Positions 50,891 to 61,000 of a stretch of DNA of 64,000 nt are shown here, piece by piece (the first letter of the stretch is position 1; every line of letters starts with the position of its first letter). The stretch is from Certhia americana. Its lineage: Eukaryota > Chordata > Aves > Passeriformes > Certhiidae. The position numbers and the translations under genes were made by a program. The stretch covers positions 61,458,509 to 61,522,508 of the forward strand of contig CM031860.1 in the NCBI GenBank assembly GCA_018697195.1, read 5' to 3'. The notes under the pieces were generated by a model that was not told the origin of the DNA, made no database searches, and worked only from the letters and a program-made list of their open reading frames with translations.

Positions 50891-51170
50891 GTGACAAACC
50901 CCAGACTTCAACCCACCCCCTGCTCAGTGGGTTCTGGGCATCACTGCACCAAGTCCAAATCCATGGCAGGAGGTCCCAGGGGGTCTCTTGGCAAAGGGGG
51001 GACAGGCCCAAAAACCAGCACAGAGTGCCCCAACTCCCACTGTCCCCAGCCCCAAGGGCAGAACCTTGCCCTGCTCTGAAGGGCTCAGCCCTCACTCAGG
51101 GTTAGAAACCCCCCATGGCATCTGTCCAGTCCCCCATCCACCCCAGCCTTCCCTGTGCATGTGCACTCAC

Positions 51171-51262
51171 CAATTGCCCAACTCCAGCCGCAGTGGGGCT
51201 GCCTGGTGTTGTCCTTAGGGACAGACCCCACTGGGACCCATCTTCTGTGATGTCATGGCCAC
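51171..51262 (-). promoter_or_regulatory. Putative first exon and promoter, distal copy
   Basis: This is a second copy of the donor-bearing block, 378 bp further from the gene, with the same CAATTG|GTGAGTG donor (exon end 51171). It has a TGACATCA site at 51248-51255, one transition away from a full CRE, as expected after CpG decay. It could be an alternative first exon or a silent duplicate. Confidence 0.45.
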
Positions 51263-51575
51263 CACAGCCTCATCACCCAGCTGACAAACCCAAGTCCCCA
51301 CCACTGCCCTCTCTCAGCAAGTTCTCAGCATTCCATGTATGACACCACTGGGCAGGAGTTCCCTGGGGCTCTCCTGACAAAGTGGCAGCCCAAATTACCC
51401 TGTTAGTCATCCCCTAGCTGCACTGTGCTCCATGAAAGGGCAAGAGACACTTAAGCAATCACCTGAGGCCCCATCCCTGCCATGCAACAGTGTGCCATAA
51501 AACCATGGGCACCCAGAGCTTTTCAGGGCACCCTCAGGAGCCCCTCTGTCCCCAGCCCTAAAGGTGGTTCTGGCA

Positions 51576-51695
51576 CTGACCGACAGAGCCTGATATGCAC
51601 TGACCGACCCTGGGATGTACTGACTGAGCCTGAGATGTACTGACAGACTCTGGGATGTACTGACTGAGCCTGGGATGCACTGAGTGACTCTGGGC
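51576..51695. repeat. 20-bp minisatellite, about six units
   Basis: Units of about 20 bp start 'actgac' and end in 'tgggatgt' or 'tgggatgc', with variable centres (cgaccc, tgagcc, agactc). The array directly precedes the 300-bp element at 51696-52030. The same pairing is seen at 57500-58072. Confidence 0.9.
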
Positions 51696-52030
51696 ACCAG
51701 GGATAAACATGGTTCACGATCCCAACCCAATGGACAGAGCTGTGGCCTTTGAGCTGATGGCTGCCCTACTTAAAGAAGCATTTCATGTAATCTCTCTCTG
51801 ACCACATCTCTAAAATTTTGACCTTTGCTGTGGTAGAGTCTATAAATCTCAAGGGACTCTATAAATCCAGTTTGGTGCATACAGAAGTCTGATTTAGATT
51901 TACTCAACTCTGGAAAGAGATGCAGGTTGTTGTAGGGAGGATTTCTGGGGAGGTTATGATATGCCTGAAGAATGTCAGGATCTAGAATGATGCTCTTAAC
52001 CTTAAGTGCCAGAGTTGTGCTGCAAAGGTC
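51696..52030. repeat. Duplicated 300-bp element, copy 1
   Basis: This segment aligns with 57766-58072 in direct orientation with few indels. It shares long identical stretches such as 'agtctataaatctcaaggga', 'gatttactcaactctggaaa' and 'gatgcaggttgttgtaggga'. On the minus strand both copies lie in an open frame (122 codons here, 70 in copy 2). Most differences between them change the amino acid, which speaks against a conserved protein. Confidence 0.9.
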
Positions 52031-55000
52031 TTTTCTGAAATGAGCTTCATTCAGCTTTTTGATTTTCGTAAGGAAAATGAGGAAATATATTGGGCATTGC
52101 ATGATACGTAGTTCAGGTCTGACAACTGGACAGTTCAATCAACCTATTCTGCACTGCCCTCAAAGGAAAAGTTTTGGGGAAGAAGAAAAAAAAAATTCAC
52201 AAGCTTCTGTTTTCCTCTGGTAGGCTTTTTCTTCCAGTTATCTAATTTCAGTTATCTTTACAAAAGCATCTCTTAAATCTTTATTTTTTTTTCCTGAATC
52301 AGATTAATCTAGCACAGTGTTTAATAATGAATTCTACTCAGCATGCCAGTAGAACAGAAAAGTTCTTTTGTCTGATGTTAGACAAGTTCTCTAATAGGTA
52401 AAAATGAGATCCACAGGGTAGAATATGCTAATAAATTATGAAAAGAATTTATTAGAATTTCTGAAAGGTATTTGACTTATCTCATAGAACATTTAATGTG
52501 GTTTCATGATCATCAACCTTTTTCAGCTTGAGGACAACATTTGCAAATCATTTTTGCATCTTAACAGACTGTTCCCATAAAACTGTTACTGTTCTTTAAC
52601 AGTAACTTAAATATTCAGCCTTACTAGGAGGACTACAAAATATTTAGATACAAGCCCTAAACCCTGTATTAAAGTCTTTTAGTTGTGTGAGGAAGCTCAG
52701 CTTGGTCGGTAGCATCAATCTTTATAGTAGCTTGAAACAACCAACTGAAACTTCTGGGTTTTAACTCAGTCCTGTTCTCGTCAGTGACTTGTCTGTTCAA
52801 TTGGTAAAACACATATGATGTGAATCCCTCCGGAATTTCATGCTGTGAGTAATAAATGAGTCTGCAGCATCTGCTTTATTGATGTGATGGATCGATAGCC
52901 AGCTTGATGATTGACACTAAGTAAATGACAGCAAAATCAGAAGGTATGCTAGTAAAATTGAGATTAATGTCACCTATAATTGGACATGTAGTTATTTGTT
53001 ATGATTGCTCTGTGTCTTATTTTGTTGCCTTTTTCTAAAATGCAAATTATAAACAGGAATGGAAGAGATCTAAATTTAAGCACGCTTGGATCTAATCTGC
53101 AGTTTTAATGTGGTAAATTTTAAACACTGAGAACATTTGCATGAACTTTCAGGTGGGAACATCTCAAAACAAAGCGGCTCTTGAGCTTTGTGATTTTGCT
53201 GATCTGTTCTTGTTGAAGCCTCCTTGGGAATTGTAAAAATATTTCTCAGGACAGGACAGATGAGTCCTGATGAACTAATTTTCTGCAGTGCTTGGATAAA
53301 CACAAATTTAGATGCCATACAACAGTCAAATGTGTTTATCAATACATATTAATATAGAGACATGTAAATCTATGTCTGAATTTGTTTGGAGGCCTGAATA
53401 GAGGAATAAATTTAATTAGGCAGTGAGATCTCTGCCTTACATTGTTAATTATAAAAGTTCTGGAGTTCCCACTTGCAGACAGCTGCAGGATCAGGAAGAC
53501 CAGAAAGCATTTGATTGCTGCCATTGCACTGACTGCCATCCTCTGTCTCTCCTGGTGCCCAGAGCTACATAAAGTTCTTAGAAATCAGACTCAGTCTAAA
53601 GAAATTGTGCTGAATGAAGAAAGGTTTAGAAGTTGCATGTCATTTTGCAGGTGTGTAAAAAATCTTTTTGAAAAGTGAAAAGTGACATATTGGCCTCATG
53701 ACAGACAAAGAGGGACTAAGAACTACATTTCTGAGAGTGTTTAATAATTAAAGGAAAACTTTAAATTGTACTGAATGGAAGGAATTAGCCAGCTGTAATT
53801 TGGGTATCATTATCTAAAAGTCCATGCAATTAAACAGCATGAACTGAGATGTCTCACGACGAATCTAAATTCAGGTGGTGACTTCTTCCTTCCTTTGTGG
53901 ATTCCAGTGTTTCTCTCACACCAGCAACCTACTCAGACGTTTATAAGCTCACCATATTTGACTGAATGTGCTGCAAATCTTTTTATAAAGAAAACACTCA
54001 TCTTGATAGAAAACCACATAAATCCTGGAATTTCACTTTTTCTTACACGGTCCTGAATGGGCAGAAGTTCTTGCCAAGGCAGTGCTCTGAAAGACTTACA
54101 CACAGATGATCACATCTGTGTCCAGATGAAATTAAAATGGCAAAGCCATTGGGACCAATTCATAGCAGATGATGAAGAGGAAAGAAACAGGGAAAATAAA
54201 TTTGGAACTGACATTTTCCTTAATGACTGTTTCTTTGAACTTGTCTTAGAAACAGCTAGTTCCACTGCCAGGAGCTGATTTTTTCCAGGGTCTGCTGCAA
54301 AACCCAGCTGAATTTTGCAGCTGTTTTCAAGCACTAAAACCACAGGGCCTAAATATATAGACATACAATGATGAACCTTCTTATAAGAAATAATGATGAA
54401 CAAATAATTCTAATGTCTCTACTTGCCTTCTCCCAGTAGGTATCTGGGTTGATTGAGAAGATACCACATGTTCTTATTTTTTGTTTATTTTTATTAGCCT
54501 GGAGTATTTTTTTATTAATTACAATCGCAATGTCATTTTTTATTAATCACAATCACAATGCACAATCACCTTATGCCATATAGTAACTACAGGAAGTTTC
54601 TGTAAAAACTTCCCTCTACACATGACATTTGGTAATCTCAGCCCCCTCTTTTATGTTCTGTCCTACCCATAGTATCTTTTTGGTACTATGAGTCAAAATT
54701 TCCACATTCATGCTCTTATACCTGAATATTTTATAATAACAATCTATATTCTAAGGCATCCAATCATCCAGTAATTTTTGGACTTTTCAGTCCAGAAATA
54801 ATAGAAAAAGGGTTTGCAGGAAAAGTGATGGCTTTATAATGAAAGGCTGAATGTTTATCAAGAAAACCTTGGAAGAAAATGAAGTTCCATTGCTTGTCCC
54901 AGACCAGTAAATCCTCTTATCCTTCTGTAGATAGAGCCTTACTGAGGTCTCTTATTTATCTGTGTTGGAGCACAGAAACTGTAATCCAGGATTCTCACTC

Positions 55001-56609
55001 CACCTGAGAATCATGAGGACACACCTTTCCTAAATCTTTTACTGTGCAAAGTGATTACTTAGGCACTTCTCATGTGTCACCTTTTTTTCACCCTTCAACA
55101 TTTGTACTGGGGTTGCCAGTAGAGTCGTCACTAAGAAAACAATTAATAAATTGGGGGATTGGACAAAATGAATGTTAGACCCATTGGTGTTTGCTAAAGA
55201 GGAAGCTGTGTTACATACCCAACACAGTGATTTTCCAAGTGATTTATTGATTTTAGTCTTTCTCCTCTTGTGCTGCAGGATATGTTTACCTGTGATAAAC
55301 AGGGCAAGAATGAGGTGTCTCTGGGCAACAGATTTGCTGATTCACTTAAGCCCTTTGAAGGCTGTAGGTCTCTGGGGTGTTATTTTTGGGTTTCCAAACT
55401 CAGTGAGGTAAATTAGCACATCAGGACACATTTAATGGAGGCTCACACTGCTGTGGCCTGTGTACAGATTTTCTCTAGACACAAGAACTGGATGATTTGT
55501 CTTGTGCCATCTCAATTAGCAACGGGGAACAAGAGATTTCCAGGCTCATTTCAGATAATCTTTTAAAAATGTAATAGTTTGGGTGTAATTCACCCAAGGC
55601 AAATGAACCCGATTGCAAATGTCAACTGAAAATCACACTGTGAACTTCTCTCTGTATTGCAGTTTGCCTCCCTGACAGTCTGTTGGTAATATTATGAAAA
55701 CAACTTTCCCATCATGGTGGTATGTCCATTTTGGGGCCTGAATCCTAAATGCCACGGGATTGCCTGACAGTGGTCTCAAAGAGACTGAAATGAGAAAATC
55801 AGATGGCTTCCATTTGTGGGAGAGATTGAGACGTGAAAGCTTCAAGAGCTCAATAAGGAAATGAACTACAGGAAAATATTTGAAGCCTGGAAAGTTATGA
55901 AGCAATTGATAAGGGATTTTTTTTTGCTACAATTTGATTTGAATGATCTGATCTGAATTTTTATGCCAAACCCACAGTGACTCTTTAATGCATTACCCAC
56001 AACCCTTTTAATGAAGCAAAACCATTAGCTTGGCTGTGTGATTACAGTGCCTGACCCACACTCTGATTTTTCAATCATAAATACAGCTGCTGAATTTTGG
56101 CTTAAAAAGAGGCATTGTAGAAAATGTCAGAACTGGGAACTAAACTCAGCCTTTGCTCCACTAAGTAGTTGTTAGAAAACTAGACTAAAACAGAATGATT
56201 TTTGTAAGGATTATTTGCTTCCATATTTTTTCTGCACTATTTGTTTTACATGTACACAACAATACTGTGAAAGAAATGACTGTGAAAGATATGACTTAAA
56301 AACTGTTTTAAAGCAATGATTGTGCATTATTAATTTGGAGCAGACTTTTGTTCAGCACTCTTTAGTCTAAATGTGCTTTCTGTACATAAGCTTGGACTTT
56401 TGCCTGCTGTGCTCTGTGCAGAGTTGTGCATCTTGGGATTTTCATCTGAACAGAAAAAATTAGAATTTTTTCGGCACAGAGGCATATTTTGAACAAGAGT
56501 GTTCCTTTTTGATTAGGATCTTCCTGGAAGTAGTTTGTGTTGAGTGTCCCTGAGGCTGAGAAAGGTATTGAGCTTCCTCTCTCCCATCTTCTACAGGAAC
56601 ATCCTATAC
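52031..56609. other. AT-rich non-coding stretch, no gene recognised
   Basis: No gene recognised. A 29-bp imperfect tandem duplication (attttttattaattacaat-like unit) lies at 54505-54560. The section at 52780-53050 is repeat-free and carries clustered homeodomain-like motifs (TGATTGAC, TAAT, ATAATTGG). It is a candidate conserved non-coding element. Frames up to 97 codons have no recognisable domain. Confidence 0.6.
54505..54560. repeat. Imperfect 29-bp tandem duplication
   Basis: Two units, each a T run followed by 'attaattacaatcgcaatg' or 'attaatcacaatcacaatg', lie next to each other. Confidence 0.75.
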
Positions 56610-57085
56610 AATCATGGAATTGATACTGTTGGGAAAGATGTCTAAGATCATCAACTCCAACCATTAACCCAACACTGCTAAAAACAATGTTCACTACTTA
56701 ACCATGTCCTCAAATGTCACGTCCAATTGGTTTCTGAACACCTACAGGGATGGTGGTTTGACTTCTTCCCCAGGCAGCCTATTACAATGCTTGGCCACCT
56801 TTTCAGTGAAGAAATTTTCCCTAATATCCAATCCAAACCTCCCTGGCACAACTTGAGACTGTTCCCTCTCGTTCTGTCCCTGTTCCCTAGGAGCAGAGCC
56901 TGATCCGCTCCCGGCTGTCCCCTCTTGTCAGGGAGTTGTGCAGAGCCAGAAGTTCCCCCCTGATCCCCCTTTTCTCCAGGCTGAGCATCTTTCCCAGCTC
57001 CCTCAGCTGCTCCTGGGGTTCCAGACCCTTCCACAGCTCTGCTCCTTTCCCTGGACAGCTCCAGCCCCTTACCTGGCCCCTTAGT
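56610..57085 (-). mobile_element. CR1 LINE 3' fragment, minus strand
   Basis: Plus-strand landmarks in reverse-complement order are 'atcatggaattgatactgtt', 'gatcatcaactccaaccatt', 'ttgacttcttccccaggcag', 'gaagaaattttccctaatat', 'cttgagactgttccctctcg', 'ccccttttctccaggctgag' and 'gctcctggggttccagaccc'. It belongs to a different CR1 subfamily from the 44008-44680 copy. The 105-codon minus-strand frame inside it is a remnant of the element. Confidence 0.95.
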
Positions 57086-57499
57086 TCCCCCCCAGTCCTT
57101 TCAGTCTCCCCAACCCTTCAGCAGCTCCCCAGTCCCTTCATCCCCATTGTCCTGCTCAGCTGGAGCCCAGGGATGACACCAGGTGATCCCTGGGAGGGGA
57201 CACTGGCGGATCCAGGGGTGACACCAACTGAGCCCTGACCCCAACATGGGAGAGGCTCTGTCTGGCCTAGACCCAGCCCTGTTCCCATCCCAGGGGAAGG
57301 ACACAGCCATGGGGGGCCCATGGGAAGGTCTGGGGTGACAGAGCAGGAAAACAGGAGGGGGAAGACAGGCCAGCTTTTCCCAAAGGAATGCCATTGCATC
57401 CCATGGGGTGACATTGGTGAGGAGAGGGTGGTAAAGGAGCTGAAGAGCCCTGCTGTCACCCTAACCCTTCAGGGAACAGCTCCATGAAGGGTGGTGGGA
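57086..57499. other. GC-rich unique sequence
   Basis: About 400 bp of GC-rich sequence lie between the CR1 and the minisatellite. Overlapping frames occur on both strands (97-113 codons) without recognisable domains. I do not see ITPRIPL1 coding sequence in it, although its position relative to the minisatellite corresponds to the promoter block at the other copy. Confidence 0.6.
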
Positions 57500-57765
57500 C
57501 TGCTCCTGGCAGTGACAGATGGACCCTGGGATGGACTGACAGACTCCTAAGACGCACTGAAAAACTCCTAGGATGCCCTAACTCATCCTGGGATGCACTG
57601 ACAGACTCCTAGGATGCACTAACTGATCCTGGGATGGACTGTTAGACTCCTAAGATGCACTTACAGACTCTTGGGATGTACTGACAGATGCCTAGGATGC
57701 ACTGACTCATCCTGGGATGGACTGACAGACTCCTGGGATGCACTGACTGACCCGGGCACAAGGGA
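57500..57765. repeat. 20-21-bp minisatellite, about twelve units
   Basis: Units follow the pattern 'actgacagactcctaggatg' plus one base, alternating with 'actgactcatcctgggatgg'-type units. It is the longer relative of the array at 51576-51695. The alternation suggests a higher-order unit of about 41 bp. Confidence 0.92.
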
Positions 57766-58072
57766 AGCACACTGTGCCCTGTTCCAAATGAATGGACAGA
57801 GCTGTGGCCTTTGAACTGATGGTTGTTCTACCTAAAGAAACATTTCATGTAATCACTCTCTGACCACATCACCAAAATTTTGACCTTTGCAGTGGTTGAG
57901 TCTATAAATCTCAAGGGACTCTATAAATCCAGTTGGGTGCATACAGAAAACTGATTTGGATTTACTCAACTCTGGAAAGAGATGCAGGTTGTTGTAGGGA
58001 GGATTTCTGGGGAGGTTATGATGTGTCTGAAGAATGTCAGGACCTAGAATGATGCTTTTTAACATTAAGTGC
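57766..58072. repeat. Duplicated 300-bp element, copy 2
   Basis: This is the direct-repeat partner of 51696-52030. Similarity ends at 'aagtgcc' on the right in both copies, after which the two flanks differ completely. That sharp shared boundary fits a defined repeat unit. Confidence 0.9.
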
Positions 58073-61000
58073 CTGATATGTGCTTAAGATCCATTTCTGG
58101 TGTATCTAGATCCTTTTCTGGCTCTGGAGCTACTTGATTTCCTGTTTTCTTCTCTTTGCCCTTTCCATGATAGAGTTGGACTCTATTGCCACTTGCATCC
58201 TTCCTAAATAGTATATGATCTGAAACCTCTTTTTAATCAATTTTTCTTTTAGCTACTTGCATCCATTTAAGTTCACAACACAAGTTTCTGAGCTTTTAAA
58301 AAAATATTTTTTGTTCTGTAAAAGTAACCGAAAGTGGCCTGGGGAAGTGTTTGGATGTTTGCTTTCCTAGTTGTCATCTGACATGATTTTTGTTATCTTC
58401 AGTGAGAATCCTCTAGGATGAGAAAAACTGTAGTTTTGATCATATCAAATTTGAGAGCCATAAAGGGAAAATCCATTCCTTGCTTTATGAGATTTAACAT
58501 AGTGTGAAGAAAGAAGGATGTCATGACAATAAGAGAGAAGGAGATAATTGTACATTTATATTCTAGGTTTCCTTTCTTGTTCCTTGGCATTTTGTGAGAA
58601 AATAACACAAAGTAAGTTTTGCAGCCTGAAATGTTTCTTTATACGCAGTTAGGTTTTATCTTAATTCTAAAACTGGATTGCTCAAACTGTCAGTGTCTGC
58701 TGGTTACTAAGTAAGGTTTGCAACCTTATATTAATTTTAATGTTGAAAAGAGGAAGGAAACAAAGAGCAATATTCACTTTGTTATATACTACAAGACAAA
58801 ATATTTTGTTTAGGTGATAGGTGAGGCAAGACCATACATTGTGATACCTGAGGGACAGTAGAGCTGACTTTCTGAGGATAACCGGTTGATGCACTTTGGC
58901 CTCAAAGTAGGACAAGCCATAATTCAATCAATGGTACAAAATGTGACATTGTCATTTAATCAAGAAAGTGACACTCTCAGTGTTAGTCCACAGTTATCTG
59001 GGTGCCTTCTTATCTCTGTGCTTGTGGAGAGGACAGCACAGATGAGACAGGAAAGTCACTGAATTATCTTGGTCTGAATTCTTTAGACCTGATAATAAGA
59101 ACTGAAATTTGTTATCTACACTGGTGCTTAAATAGTTCATACCTTGCTATAGACTGTGGGAAATTGTGACTGATACTCAGTTCGAGATTGTAGTCACCTA
59201 AATGTCAGTGCCTACATCACAAGGTGGATGTCTAAGTTACTTTTATTGCCAGTGAGAGTCACAGAATGGAATTAATGAAGTTTTAGAGGTTTCCCTTATG
59301 CTGAGTGGATATGCACATTTCATCATCTGAGTAGCTCCTTAGACTCCAGACTTCCTGAATCCTACCAAATCTCTACTGACTGATGAGAGATGGGACATGA
59401 AGCCCATTTGTAAATATTCATGTTTTGCTTCTAACTCAGAATAAAATCCCACCTTTGGGCTGAGTTCAGTTCTTCCCAGTGCCATTTGAGATGCCCTAAA
59501 TTTTCCAAAACATCAGACTGGGCTGTCAGGGCTGACACAGGATCCACAGGGCCCCTGAGTCGTTTCACAGCTAGAGAAAAGGTGTCTCCTGAAAGGCACC
59601 CAAGAGACTCCCTAATAGCAGCAGGCAACTGTGTCAGCAACGGCATCACATCCTTTTGATCTGTCTATAAAAAGTAGTACAATCATTTTTCATATCATCT
59701 TTTGACCTCCAAGTATAGTCTTTCCTTTATAGCACATTTCAGACTGGTGTATCATCTGTTATTAAGTATTGACTAAGAAAGGATGAAAGAAGAAAGGAAA
59801 ATGAAAGATTAAATAAATGAAAGTGGGAATTAAAAGGCGAGATCAAGAAAAAGGAAAAATAATCTTCAGTGATTAGGAAATAACCCATTTCTGTAACTTT
59901 ATTTTTATTATAGGAAGGATTAATTGCAGAGGATTAAGATTCTCCAGATTGCTAAAATTCTCAACAAATTACTTTTAACAGCCAAAAGATGGAACAAGTA
60001 GAAATCGTTTTTGAAGGATGTGGGGGTAAGGGTCTTTTCTCACTCTTGTCTGCTAAACAGATTGCAGGGAGTTATATCCTCAAAAGGGTTAAACTGATTA
60101 TCAAGTATGAGTCTAGTACAAGTCTTTTTCTCACACTTTGTTCTCTGAAATAATCCTATTAAAATAAGAAAATTTATTAGCTACCTATCCACCAGATTTT
60201 ATCAATAGTGAAACCTTTTAAACAAAATATGTGATGAAATAAACCCTGCTCACCAATGTGGTAAAATATAATAGACATCAAAGCAGCTAAAAGCCCTCCT
60301 AAATCAATGCAGTAACTCTGCAGCAATTTCTAGAACAGAAGGCGAAAATCCCCTTTAATAATTGATAAATTAAGGAAAATGTATAGGAGCAGATTTATAG
60401 AATAGCACATTTGCACTCTTAAAAGACCTTCATTATGTCATTAACACCACAGTGATAAAAATCACTTCCATCACTCATCAACTACATTGAGTCTGTCCTG
60501 CCATTAAACAGATGGAATAAACCCTCATCCAAATTCCCAAAACTTTTAGAGTACAGTTACTTTCATTTTCTTGCCCTAGGCCATTCCATTCAGCAACCAT
60601 CACAGCCAGGTCGGCCAGGTCTTCAAGCTAAATGTTATGAATAAGAAGCAGATTGAAAGTGATCTTTATTCTCCCTCCTCCTTCCTCTACCAAAGCCTGG
60701 CATGTGACATCTGAGAGAATATAAAATCCAAGTTTCCATTCTTTCAGGGACATTCAGGAATTTTCCAGTATTGATAAATGCATAAGTAAATAGCTTCAGT
60801 TTCATGATTAATCATTTCCATGGCTTATAATGTGCTGATAACTGACATTAAGTAAATACTTAGCAGCTTAGAGCTGCCTGTCAATGCTGCCAACCATTGC
60901 TTGAGCCATTCTTTCAATCATTTCAACAATTCTGTAGGTTCTCTCTCCAAGTCCTAACCTCTGTTAAGAATGTATTTTGTAATGCTACATGCATAACAAG

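Larger units (their letters stand above)
50511..51575. repeat. GC-rich tandem duplication upstream of the ITPRIPL1-like exon
   Basis: Two kinds of block recur. Block A ('gtcatcccct', 'catgaaagggcaagagacac', 'tgaggc.ccatccctgccatg') is at 50511-50695 and again at 51406-51575. Block B (promoter and first-exon sequence, then 'acaaaccc', 'cagtggg/agcaagttct') is at about 50696-51010 and 51065-51400. A shortened block A remnant lies at about 51020-51064. Together they form roughly two and a half tandem copies of a unit of 380-500 bp. Overlapping open frames of up to 180 codons here reflect high GC and not coding. Confidence 0.75.

Noticed and set aside
50537..51095. Long overlapping frames on both strands (180 and 123 codons) upstream of the ITPRIPL1-like exon
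   Set aside because: They lie in tandem GC-rich repeats and read proline- and serine-rich low-complexity sequence in several phases. High GC explains them.
56717..57034. A 105-codon minus-strand frame
   Set aside because: It is the sense strand of the CR1 3' region and not a host gene.
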